From Nymphaea colorata (Eukaryota > Streptophyta > Magnoliopsida > Nymphaeales > Nymphaeaceae), in NCBI RefSeq assembly GCF_008831285.2, contig NW_022205235.1:1-43992 (forward strand): 43,992 nucleotides of DNA, given 5' to 3'. How positions within the stretch are numbered: position 1 is the first letter of the stretch; each line of letters begins with the position of its first letter. This document shows positions 24,777-35,017 of this stretch, one piece after another. The translations under genes and the position numbers were made by a program. The notes under the pieces are model-generated. The model searched no databases and was not told where the DNA came from. It was given only the letters and a program-made list of their open reading frames with translations.

Positions 24777-25912
24777 TCAGTATAAAGTGCGCTGGTAGAC
24801 TGGCGCCATCTGCTGTGGCTGGTAGTTGTAACCCCCCACTTGGTATAACTTTGGCTGCTGCTGGTAGGATAGGTACGGAGGCTGAGTCGCCGCCTGCTGG
24901 TAAGTTGGTTGATTATAGACTGGTGGGGGTCCCTGGCTGAGGCGTGGCTGTTGCTGGACTGGCCTGTAGCTGGGCGGGTTGACGGTGAAGGGCTCCAGGT
25001 CGAGAATTTGAGCTTCGTACTCGACCAGGGAGGTGGCGATGGTGCTGCATTTCCTCCTCTCCTGGGGATTGAGGGCAAGCATCCCAGCTACCGTCTGGTA
25101 GAGGAAGTCACTGTATTTTTCTTTGAAGGTGCGCAGAAGTGCATTAAGCCTATCCTTCCTGACTTCATAGGGACTCTTGCGGTAGACTGTATCGCAATCC
25201 TCGAGGGTTCCGCTGGAGAGGATGGTGAGTCCGATGCTGAAAACTTCAGCGAGAGTGGGATCGACGTGGGAGGGGTAGGTGCCCTTCTGCATGAGGTCGT
25301 TATTGATTTCCTCGGGGGCGAGGAAGACGATGAGGTTGTCGTTCTGCGCTTCGAGGAGGGCGTCGTAGTTGTTCTGCTCTCCGGGGAGGGAGCAGGTACT
25401 GATGATCTTGATCTGTCCGCTCTCGTTGATGAGGATGTTGGAGGGGTGGACGTTACCGATCTTGCGCTTGAGGTGCTCGAACTTCTGCCCCGCCCGCACG
25501 ATGTTGTACAACAGGTACCACACCTCCGTCTCCAGGAAGTCCTTCTTCAGCTTGCTCCGGTTCTCGATCTCGGTCTTCAGCACGAACTCGTAATAGTCGA
25601 ATGTCAGCTGCGTCGTCAAACACATACTCGCACCAGTCCGCCAGACCCGCACAGTCCCACCGGTTCGAAGCTGTGCTTCAGCGGCAGGAAGAGCACTTCT
25701 TTGGTCTCTGAGTCTTCGATCTGTTCCATGGAGCGCACCCACTCCTTGTAGAGTTTTTCGGACTCTACGGTTTTGGCGATGTGCATGAGGTAGGTCTCCT
25801 CCTCGTCCTCGGCCTGCGGGTCGAAGGGCTTGGCCTCCAGGCGAACCAGTCCCAGCCGCTAGTGCTCGGTTTGGTTCTCCTCCGTCTATTTCTTGGAACC
25901 GCTGCTCCCCAT
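24777..25912 (-). CDS. Membrane-anchored pseudokinase with Gln/Pro-rich tail
   Basis: 371 aa, frame intact with one 20-nt intron (25608-25627). The N-terminus MGSSGSKK is a classic N-myristoylation context. The middle resembles a protein-kinase C-lobe: GNVHPSNILINESGQIKII occupies the place of HRDxKPxN...KLIDFG, and FLAPEEINND that of the APE motif, followed by a FSIGLTILSSGTLEDC helix. The catalytic Asp of HRD and the DFG motif are absent, so it should be inactive as a kinase. The last 80 residues are Q/P/Y-rich low complexity (PPPVYNQPTYQQAATQPPYL). Most likely a membrane-tethered scaffold; that is inference. Two TGA codons in tandem end it. Confidence 0.75.
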
Positions 25913-26139
25913 TATTATCTAACTATTATCGATTTGAATTATCAGAAGCTATACCCGCCTCAAACGCACGCATTCATCCGCACACCCATACCATGCACTC
26001 ATATCAGTGTGCAGGATGGGACGGGAAAGAAGGGAATAATGGAGGATATCCTTGTGTGTTTCAATGGGAGAAGGGTGTGTGTGGGTGGGGTTCGGAGAAT
26101 TGCGTAAGTTAGGGGTTGATAGTTTACAAAACTGATGAA

Positions 26140-26729
26140 TCACTGAGTGGGGTTATTGGTTTCCAGTTTCTTTTTGCTCCTGCTGCGCTCCTGCATGCGC
26201 TTATTGAGCATTTGCTCCTGCGAGGAAATGTTGTCTGACATCAGACGGTGGCTCTTCTACACCTTCTTGTTGCTGCCCTCGATCATACTGCGAATCACGA
26301 TGTCCGATTGTGTATTGAACTTATTGAGCTCCATCCTCAAATGCGAAGAATACTGCGCGGTATCTACCTCTGGCGTTTTGGCTTTCGGTTTCTTGTCTAT
26401 CAGCTCCAGCGTATAGGGATGCGTCAACAGGCTGGTCAGTTTTTTCTGGAAGTGGTTGGCCTTCCGCGGGTCTTCGTTGATGTAGTATTCAATTGCGATC
26501 TATGTGGGGAGAGGCGTACACGATACATGTCATTGAGCTGCTGCACCAGATCCATGCTGTAGGTCTCCACGAACTCCAGTTGCATTTCCAGTTCCATGAC
26601 GCTCTGTGCGAAGTTGGGAGGGAGGACCTGGCGTTCCTCGAAGCCGTTCTGGACGTGAGTCTGTGCCTGCGATTGCGGTTTCCCCCTCTCCTTCTCCTTC
26701 TCGTTCTTTTTGAAAATGGAATTGAACAT
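26140..26729 (-). CDS. Unrecognised helical protein, 189 aa
   Basis: ATG 26727-26729 gives MFNSIFKKNEKEKERGKPQS, a very basic, charged start, then VMELEMQLEFVETYSMDLVQ, and after a 20-nt intron (26500-26519) IAIEYYINEDPRKANHFQKK, LTSLLTHPYTLELIDKKPK and a basic C-terminal coil (LNKRMQERSRSKKKLETNN). One TAG codon is Gln (KKVQKSH). The frame is intact. No domain recognised; helix-rich and soluble. The gene is closely packed with the SNARE gene upstream (about 90 bases) on the same strand. Confidence 0.75.
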
Positions 26730-26819
26730 GTGCAATTAATATACCTTGCCTACAGTTGCACCGGCATTCATTGCCGGCTCCTTCCCCGCCCTTCTAGGGT
26801 ATAAATCATGATGTCAGTA

Positions 26820-27156
26820 TCACTTGGCGACCTTGTAGATGAGGGAGACGATGACAGCTGCGAAGAGGATGACTATCACCACGTACAGTCCGCACTTGAT
26901 GCAGATGTTTCTGCGGTTCATCTCGCGCGTCTTCTTGTCGGCCTGCTTGATCTGGCCTCGGATCTCGTCGCTCTAAGTCGGGAGTGCGTACCATGTTGAT
27001 CTGGTTGTGGATCTTCTCCTTCTGGTCGCCCAGCTAACGCATGATGTTGTTGCTGGTGTTCTGCGTCTCGTTGGCAACCCGATTCATCATCCTGAGCCGG
27101 TTGGTCTGGTCCTCCGCCTCGCGGTTGAGGTCGAGCATGCGTTCGCGATTAGTCAT
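26820..27156 (-). CDS. Short Qb-SNARE, Vti1-like
   Basis: 105 aa after a 19-nt intron (26973-26991). A SNARE motif covers residues about 10-75 (LRMMNRVANETQNTSNNIM, RQLGDQKEKIHNQINM) with the ETQ...LGxQ pattern and Gln layer of Vti1-type Qb SNAREs. A single C-terminal transmembrane helix follows (LYVVIVILFAAVIVSLIY), ending KVAK. The protein has no room for the N-terminal Habc domain normal in Vti1: the next gene ends only 49 bases upstream of this start. A SNARE-motif-only protein would resemble Bet1-like Qc SNAREs in layout, so the subclass is not certain. It would act in membrane fusion in the endomembrane system. Confidence 0.82.
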
Positions 27157-27205
27157 GGTAAGAATTACAATAATATCAGAAGATAGATTGACTGAAGGAG
27201 TGAAA

Positions 27206-28525
27206 TCAGAGCGGGGACGCCAAGTATTGGCACTCGAGCATCGACTTGCCGTTTTAACTGAGCGCGTAGAAGTGCTATCCTAGAACTGCACAACTGCGGA
27301 TCTGCTATCCTTGCTCTATTTCCACGTCCAGCGCCACCAAGCCTTCAGAACTCAAACGCATGAACCTGTTGCCCGCCATCCTGAAGATGGCTTCATGATT
27401 TTAGCTTCCTATCCTCACTGGTATCACTTCCTCAACTGGACCCAATAGCTGACCGTTGTCACGCCATATCCTTCTATTTTGAGCAGCTCAACCACCCCGA
27501 GTGAGTGCGTGTAGGAAGTAGACGGTTTCTGCCAGTCTGAAGTGGCTAATCACTTCCTCCACGTTCATCTTCAGCGCCTCCTGCCAGTAAACTCCCATCT
27601 TCTCATCGGCCAAAGCCACCCAAAGGTGCCTTAGCTCATCCATAGTCCACAATACCATCCCTCCAGCGTAGGCCTAGGCGCCCATAATTCGATGGCTAAA
27701 GTTTTTGCAAAGGGAGTCCTGATCGTTGAGCAAGCTCATCCGATGAATTTGGTGGGGCGCCACCATATAAACAAACTGTCCTACCTGCAGCATTGACAAT
27801 TAAATGCCTACTGCTGCAGAGGGATGAGGAAATATGGCGACTGTTTGAAGCCGATCGTTAAAGATGTAGAACTGTGTCTTATTATGCTGGTTGCCTAAGC
27901 AAAGCAGGTAATCCCTTCGTTTACTCTCAAACCACACCCGAGAATAGGCGTAGATGATCGGTTATGCCTTCTTGCCCTCTACGTCCAGCAGGTATCCTCC
28001 GAGCTGCTGTCCTTCCTGGTGCGGGACTTCGCACTTGAGCAATTTTTTATTAACAGTATCGAGGCCAGCAAGCCTGTGTTTAAGCGCGTGTTTTTCTCGT
28101 TTGAAGCTGACTTTTCTGAGTACGGCGATGCTATTTTCAGGCGCGCCCTCTCTCTGCCTCTTGGCAGTGGCCCTTTCATGCTGGTTGGCCAGCTACAGCC
28201 TCAGCCGGTCCTGCAGGGAGTCGATTCTGCGCACGAAATCAGCAACAGCTTCGCCGATGAGGTCGATTTCATTGAAGATAAGGTCGTGGAGGCGAATGGT
28301 CTCGTACAGTTCCTGCTGGGGGTGCAGGCTCAGCGAGTCGAACAGCTACCGGCATAGGAGGGTATTGCGATTTTCGCATTTGGTGAGGGACTTAGTCAAT
28401 TTGGTCTTGATTTTCTCGTAGAATCCGTGGATCATGGTGCCGATCTTCTCCTGTTCCTCGTCTATCAGCCGCACTTCGTTCTTGCTGCGTTTGCGCGGAC
28501 TCGCCGGGACGAACACGGATGTCAT
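27206..28525 (-). CDS. Unrecognised protein with beta-propeller-like C-terminus, about 439 aa
   Basis: ATG 28523-28525, MTSVFVPASPRKRSKNEVRL. Residues about 15-130 are helical (IGTMIHGFYEKIKTKLTKSL, LFNEIDLIGEAVADFVRRID). From about residue 170 on come repeated beta-strand segments, each with W/Y/F and a turn (VWFESKRRDYLLCLGNQ, TQFYIFNDRLQTVAIFPHP, HLWVALADEKMGVYWQEA, IFRMAGNRFMRLSSEGLVAL, HFYALSQNGKSMLEC), like kelch or WD blades. The layout of a helical coil plus propeller resembles B-box/NHL-type proteins, but no zinc finger is present. Two compensating one-base shifts bracket about 27420-27510. About ten TAG/TAA codons serve as Gln. Confidence 0.68.
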
Positions 28526-28580
28526 ATTTAATCTTTTACTATGGGAGAATTAAATCAGTGACTCGAAAATGGAGAGGAGG

Positions 28581-30411
28581 TCAAAGCACCAGCTTCCTGC
28601 GCTTGGGAGTGAGGGTGGGCAGGATGGTGCGTTTTTCGGCGTTGGTGAGGTGCAGTCCGTAGTTGAAGGAGGCGGCTTGGGACTTGGCGATGCAGTAGGT
28701 GGGGTCTATCGTCTCCATCCACTCAGCGGGAAGCGAGTAGCAGTTGGAATAGCTGTCCACCATGTAGACGTCGTGATATTTGATTAAGGAAAGCTACTGG
28801 GGGTCATATCTGCCCTACAGACGCAGGCCGATGTGCATGCCAATGACAGATATTTAGATTGGCATCGAAGACCAAAATTTGCTTGAATTTCGCATAGAAT
28901 ATTTCTCGCTTTCCTCATAGAGGCCGCTTGTGCTTCCCTCAGCACCACTGCGTTCCAGTTTTGTCCACGAGTAATGCGCACAGTGATTTCGGAGTTGGCC
29001 AAGAACTTTTCTATTTTGGTGGTTTAGGAGAAGAGATAGTGGACTTTGATGCCCTTGATGAGGCAGTAGGGACTGTTTGCTTCCAGCTTGAAAGCTGTGA
29101 TGGCATTGTGCAGTCGCATCATCACGAAGAATCCCTTTTCGCATGGTTCGCCCAAACTCAGCTATCTTATGTCTTCCAGATAAGGAAAAGACGCCATTCG
29201 TACATCTACCGCATTCGCTTGTGCGTGCCCACCGGGGAGGAGGCAGCGTTTCAGGAGTGAGGCTATGGGTAGCCAAGGCGACGCTGCGCTACAGTTCCAT
29301 CAGTTCTGCTTCAGAAACGACCAGCATGTAGCAGAGATCGCACAGCCTAGAGACGTCATTGGAGCGATGGTGGAGAGGAGTGAAGGAAAGAGTTATTTGC
29401 CTCTTTCTCAAATGCTAAAAAACTGAGTGATCAGCTTGTCAGTGAGGGTCTTTGTGATTTAGTCAGAACGGAACTTCTGCTGGCAAACCGCACAGGTGAG
29501 AAAGGCGAGAGCATCCGTCAAGCACCTTCCCACTCGCACAGCTTCAGGACGCTTAGAGTAGCGCAGCTACTTGAGATCTATGAGGAAGTAGCGGCCGTGA
29601 GGATCAAGCACCCAGTCAGTCACGATCTTCTATACTGCTATCTTCAGATGCTTCTAGAGAAAAGTCACCAAGGCCAGAGTTTGAGGATAGAAGGACTTAT
29701 TAGTGAACATAATCTTAACGAATGTGAGGCTGTTCTGCTCTGCCTCTCTCACTTTAAACTGTCCCTTTCCAAAGCGACGCTTCATAAATCCTACTGGTTG
29801 TCTATTTTGAAGCCTGGCTGTTCTGCTTTTAGGGAAAGTGGAAGAACCTAATAACTGATGCCTGCTTGCCACATCCCCACACAAAGCACTGTGCAACTTG
29901 GTTGGCCTATAGATTCACCAGTTTCTTATACTAATCGCGACTTAGGGTCAAAACTCGGTAGTCTACAGCTCCTTATTCTACGGATTTCTCTTTTATGAGT
30001 GCACAAGGCAGGATCTGCTAAACCGCATTATTTTCCCTGAGGCTGCGCATAAAGGCATCGAACTGTGCATCGCGTTAGCAGAAGCGTCCCAGCCTATCCT
30101 GCCACTCCCGCTCTACCTCGTAGTCGAAGGAAGATTTGAGGATCCTGCAGTGAATGTAACTTTTCCTACTGGTTCATCGTCCTCGAAGACAGTCTTATGC
30201 AGTTGTCCTTGGCCCCAGTGAGGGTGGTGGCGATGTTGAGCGAAAGCGGGTGTCCGTTGGCGAGGATCTGCTCCAGCTCGTAGAAGAAGTCGAGGGGATA
30301 GCAGAGGGGAGAGCTTGTGCGTTCGTACTTGACGATGGGCTCTATGACCTTCTCCCACTTGCGGAACTTGCCCATGGAGGAGTTCGACTTCAATCTCTAT
30401 ATGTTTGCCAT
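28581..30411 (-). CDS. Large unrecognised protein with paired cysteines
   Basis: ATG 30409-30411 gives MANIQRLKSNSSMGKFRKWE (TAG as Gln), about 600 aa. Blocks: CYPLDFFYELEQILANGHPL, SLWKGTV/RRFGKGQFKVREAEQNS region, KIVTDWVLDPHGRYFLIDLK, TCAVCQQKFRSDQITKTLTD (CxxC pair), SNDVSRLCDLCYMLVVSEAE (CxxC pair), AITAFKLEANSPYCLIKG, ITRGQNWNAVVLREAQA, and the C-terminus KRTILPTLTPKRRKLVL. The two CxxC pairs about 60 residues apart suggest a zinc site. A 25-nt GT...AG intron near 30137-30161 would help. Five or more frame changes are needed, so the middle is a reconstruction. TGA is followed by C, unlike most neighbours. No function can be given. Confidence 0.6.
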
Positions 30412-30675
30412 CGAAAATGCCTGATTTTAAAAGTTATAAACAGCAAAGATGCTGGCCTCAACCAGTATGGAATTGGCTAATTTATAAAAGAAGAAATGAA
30501 AGTGAAACGCATATCAGTGCTTATAATTCATCATCTATCTCATAACCATCTGTAGTATTTGGGACGGATGAATGATGCGGCTGGTTTGCGGTTGGGTGCA
30601 TGTATTGGATTATGGACGAGCTGTCTATCAATCATTTTCTTATTTGAACAGTTATTTATTAGTTATTTCGATTAG

Positions 30676-33600
30676 TATGGCAAGCAAGTGGGACGACGAG
30701 TTCGATCTCGACGAAAACCCCCAGCCTAAAAAACCCAAGCAGGACCCCAAGAAGAACAGGAACTCTACTTCCAATAACGATTTTTACGATCTTGAAGAAG
30801 AACCTAAAAATGTCAAGCTGCCAACCATCGCCAAGAATATTGCGACCACCAACGAAAAACACACCAAAAGCAATGCCAGCATCAACCTCGTGGAAATACC
30901 CAAACGCAAACTCGACATAGCTCCTCCCAAAAAAACAGAAAAAGAGGACGAGGAGGAATACGAGTTTTAAGAGTCGCTCGCGCCGAACCCATCCTCAATC
31001 AAACAGAAATCACCACCCAAAGTAGAGCAGAAAAAGACTGTTTCTCCTCCCAAGAAGGTTGAAGAGGATGCGTATGCCAACGAGGAGTTCGAAGAAGATA
31101 AGTATGAGGAAGATTTTGAAACTCACGAAGAGCATAAGCCATCCCCTATCGGATATAAACCCAAGTAACAGCCAAAGCCAGCTGCCAAAGTCAACGTTCC
31201 CAAGCCTGCTCCTAAAGACCGTAAGGGCGCTGAGAGCGTTGCCAAAAAGGCAGACTTAGCTGCAAAAGGAAACTCCAGGAACAGTATTAGATCGCAATCT
31301 GCGACTAGATCCGCCAACAACTCACGTCCCAAGGTAGAAGAAAAGAAAGAGGAGCCGCCTAACAAGTACACCAATCTTGCCGAAAAGACTTGCCCAACCT
31401 ACTAAAAGAGCAGCTTGGAAGAGTGCAATATCGAGAGGTTACTCGCGAAAACGACAAGATCAGGGCGATGATAAAGAGATTCAATGACGAGCTCAACGAC
31501 CTCATCAACAAAAACATCATGCAGCTCAAGAACAAAAAGGAAGAAAAGGTTGTCCTGCTGAAGACATCATCAAGGTGCTCGAAGAACAGCGAAACAGCAA
31601 TGAAACTGCGCTTCAGACCACCATCAAAGAGCTGCAAAGGCTGAAGGGCAAAGAGGGCGAGCTTAGAGAGGAGGAGTTTCAAATTAGCTTAGAGCAAAAA
31701 TAGCAGAAACTAAGGCTTCTTTGAACTAACTCACAAAGAACATCACCAAATTGAAGCTATAAGTCAACAACTAAGGCAACAAGCTGACCAAAATCGACAA
31801 GTAGACCAGCAGCACCCAGGAGATCAACAACATCAAGAGCAGCCTCATCAGCATCAAGAAGGATGAAGAAAAGAATGACTAAATTTTGGAAAAACTGTAC
31901 ATCAAGTGCGAAGAACTCACCAGGAAGATTAGCTAAGCCGAAAGCAAGTATAATACTCAAATTGACGAAGCCAGGACTAAGGGACTCTCTGTGCAGATCA
32001 ATCCTGAGCTAGTTAAAAAGGCTGAAGACATCAAGAAAAAGATATAAGTGTGCAAACTCCACAAGTCCAAAACTGAAAGTCTATTCAAGACCAAATGCGA
32101 TATGATCACGCATGAATGCGATCAGGTGAGGATGCAGTCAAAAGCTGTTGAAAACTCCACCCAAACTTGTATCAACAACTGCGAAGAAATACAAAACTAA
32201 AGCAAAAAGATAGTGGAGAAGGCCAAAAAGGGAGGAAAAATATCAGAAGACCTTGTCAGCACACTTGAAAATATCATCTCAGAGCTCGAAAATGGGACTC
32301 CTAGAAGCAACAGGGACAAAGAAGACGGCTCCACATTCACGCATCCTAAAGGCGCCAAAAAATACCAGTCTCAGAAGAAGTAGAGAAGGTGATCCCACAG
32401 CCTCACCCAAGGAGCAAATCAGGATGATTTGAGCCTCAAAAAGCCAAATCTCTTCAAGAAGAAAGAAAAAGAGTAGGAAAAGCAAGACGAGCGCGTGTGG
32501 AAGGATGACAAAAACGCAGAAGTCAAAAAGCCAGAGAAAACTAATCCCATTCCTGAACTAGCTAGGTTCTAAAATAAGTAAGAGGGTGAAAAAAAAGAAG
32601 AGGAGAAGAAAAAACCGTTTGTTATTAAAAGAACAAAGGAATCAAGAACTGAGAGTGAAACCGCTGCTGCCATTATTGAACCTGTAAAGGAAGAGCCAAA
32701 GATATAACCTAAGAAAGAGGCGGAAAAGAATGAGGAAACTCCAAGTCTGGCTCCCAGAATGATGAAATTCAGGAGAAACAAACCATAAGAAGCGCTAAGA
32801 GTGGCTAGCCTGCCAAATAAGCGGTATAAAAGCCAGCCCCGTCCCAGTTCCAGTTCCTCATAAGGAGTCTCCCAAGATCGAGGAAAAGCAAGCTCAGCCT
32901 CAATAGTAAGCTGAAAAGCCTATTTTCGCCCCTAAGCGGTTTAATCTGAAGCTCAAAGACAGAGCAGGCGAATAAGCTGGCTACGTAGCAACCGCAATCG
33001 AAAAGAAAGAAGAGCCAAAGCCTGTAGAATAGTTTAAACCAAAGGCAATAGAAGAGTTCAAACCAAAAGGAATCGAATAATTTAAGCCTAAAGGACTCAC
33101 CGTCGATAAAGAGCCGTTCAGCATTGCTTCTTAGCCTAAAACTGAGCCTCTAAAATACTCTAGCCTAAGATCACTTCTGAAGAGGAAGAAAAACCGAAGT
33201 TCAACCTACGACTGAGGGACAGACAGCGCTAATCCAACAAAAACGAAAATAAGATAGAAACAGCTGCTTAGGTCGTGAAGGAAGAACCAAAATAACCATT
33301 ACTTTAGACGACAAAGCCAAGGAGAATAATCAGTACGCGAATCCATATGCCAACGCTGAGGCTCCCAAAAGGTAAAGATAAGGCCCATTGAAGAAGCAAA
33401 AACCAGCTCAAAACGTCCAAAAGCAGAGCTTCAACATCTATGAGCAGGCTGAAGACATCACCAACGTCAAAGACATTAAGCTTGGAGACTCTCCCAAACC
33501 TCCACCTGCCAAACAGCCAGCTGAAGAACCCAACCTCCACGACCTACTCGGAATCAAGAAAAACAAACAATCAATTGACGAGGATCTGCTGGTCGATCCA

Positions 33601-33678
33601 ACTGTGCTGGGGAAGAGAGCGGGAGGCAAGAAAACGACGAATAAGGAGACTAACTTTTTCGGAGATTTGGAGATTTGA
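30676..33678 (+). CDS. Lys/Glu-rich coiled-coil and repeat protein, about 1000 aa
   Basis: ATG 30676, MASKWDDEFDLDENPQPKKP. Highly charged throughout: an acidic/basic N-terminal third, a coiled coil (about 31400-32290: EQLGRVQYREVTRENDKIRA, KLYIKCEELTRKISQAESKY), and a Lys/Pro/Glu-rich C-terminal third. The latter contains three tandem nonapeptide-like copies at about 33022-33097 (VEQFKPKA, IEEFKPKG, IEQFKPKG) and a repeated basic motif RFNLKLKDR / KFNLRLRDR (about 32938 and 33200). It ends LLVDPTVLGKRAGGKK, then TNFFGDLEI. Dozens of TAA/TAG codons read as Gln. Frame corrections are needed near 31388, 31556, 31720, 32390, 32840, 33170 and 33300. Composition suggests a cytoskeleton- or cilium-associated linker; function unknown. 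Confidence 0.68.
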
Positions 33679-33714
33679 TCTATTGCTTTAACTTTATACG
33701 GTAAAAAGATGAGA

Positions 33715-34923
33715 TCAGAGGGAGAGGTTGAAGTCCTCCTCGTCGCTGAAGTCGGCGTAGGGATTGAACAGTATCTAGCGGATTTTGCCGATGAGCTGCA
33801 GTTCGCGAGCTTTCCATCGTTGCGATCGGTCTGTCCTCTTGCTGACCCACTCTTCTCGCTTTGAGAGCAGTCCTGACACGTTCAGGTGGCTATTGTCCAG
33901 TTTTTTGTCTTCATTCTCATCTAGTTCCCTCAGTATCTGGTGGTAGTTTTCCTTCTCGAAGAACTGTGCTGTCCCTGCTTCTTATCTGACTCCTCCAGGA
34001 CTCTTCTTCGATGAGGTTATCTCTTCTGCTTCCCAATTAATTTTCCAGCATGGCTACCACTTAGTCCTCTTCCGGCTCTTTGATGCTGGTATTGAGATCG
34101 TTTTGAGTGCGCTGCTGGGAGGGATTTGCTGCTTGGTATGCTTTTCTATGTTGCTGATGTTATTCTTCTCGATGTTGCTGATGTTGACCTTTCCCGCCTC
34201 GTTCTTGCTGACGAAGTCGATGAACTCCTCCTCGATGGGGTCCATGCGGTGCATGCTCGAATGCTGGATCTCCTCCTCGTGGATCTCCGACAGGTTCGCG
34301 CCGAGCAGGCGGAGGGAAATGTTGGGGTCGCTACTGGACTGGCTCATCTTCTGCTTCCTGATGTCCTTTATCTCCTCCAGTCGCTCCTTGAGCATCTTCA
34401 TGTTGCTGCCACTGCCTCCTTCCTCTCCCTGCGAGAACTCCTCTCGCAGGATGCTGCTGCTTCCAGCTTCCTCCTTGAGGAGGTTGAGGGTGATTTCCTC
34501 CCTCTAGTCCTTCTCGTCCTTGAGGATGCTGCTATCTTCTGCTTCTGCGGAGTCCTGCCTGTGCTTGACCAAGCGTTAAAATTCTTGGTAGAGGAGGGTG
34601 TAGTTGGGGTCATTCTCTTTGGAATTGGAGGTGTTCTGGACTTCGATGTCGAGTTCCTCGTCCACGCCCATGATCATCTTGTCGAAGCTGTCGAGAGACT
34701 GGTCCTGCCTGTTGCTGATGAAGGACCCCTCCTGCTTCTTGGCGATCAAACTTATGTTTTGACCGATGTTGCGTTCGGCCTAGCGCTCGGAAAGGTATTT
34801 GCGGTCCTAGGGGTCGACGGGAGAGGGGAACGGATTGTTATTGCGTTTTTTGGGAAGGCGGGAGATGGTTTTGGGCGGGGGCGGTTTGCGCCTGATGGGG
34901 TACTTGAGGTGCTCCTATTCCAT
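33715..34923 (-). CDS. Unrecognised acidic, disordered protein, 402 aa
   Basis: One continuous frame from ATG 34921-34923 (MEQEHLKYPIRRKPPPPKTI, first TAG read as Gln) to TGA 33715-33717. Blocks: a Pro/Arg-rich head, GQNISLIAKKQEGSFISNRQ, EELDIEVQNTSNSKENDPNY, an acidic middle, a small internal duplication ISNIEKNNISNIEKH (about 34130-34170), and a C-terminus ending FNPYADFSDEEDFNLSL. No folded domain is recognised. It reads through several in-frame TAG/TAA (for example QEFQRLVKH, DEKDQREE) without any frame break. Convergent with the preceding plus-strand gene, 36 bases between stops; divergent from fumarase with about 95 bases between starts. Confidence 0.78.
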
Positions 34924-35017
34924 TAATTACTTAAGCGGGAGTATATAGTAGACGAAGGCTTTGCTGCAAATACCGATGAAAATAGTGATGGCATTTTAGA
35001 TGCCTTATAATATAGCT

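Noticed and set aside
24909-25751. 280-aa plus-strand ORF opposite the pseudokinase gene
   Set aside because: Antisense shadow. The minus-strand gene has an intact frame, a 20-nt intron and a kinase-like motif order; the plus ORF has nothing recognisable.
33001-33110. Possible DNA-level tandem or CRISPR-like repeat
   Set aside because: The three similar units code for a protein repeat (EFKPKG-type) and differ at the DNA level; there are no spacers or palindromic repeats, and the organism is a eukaryote.
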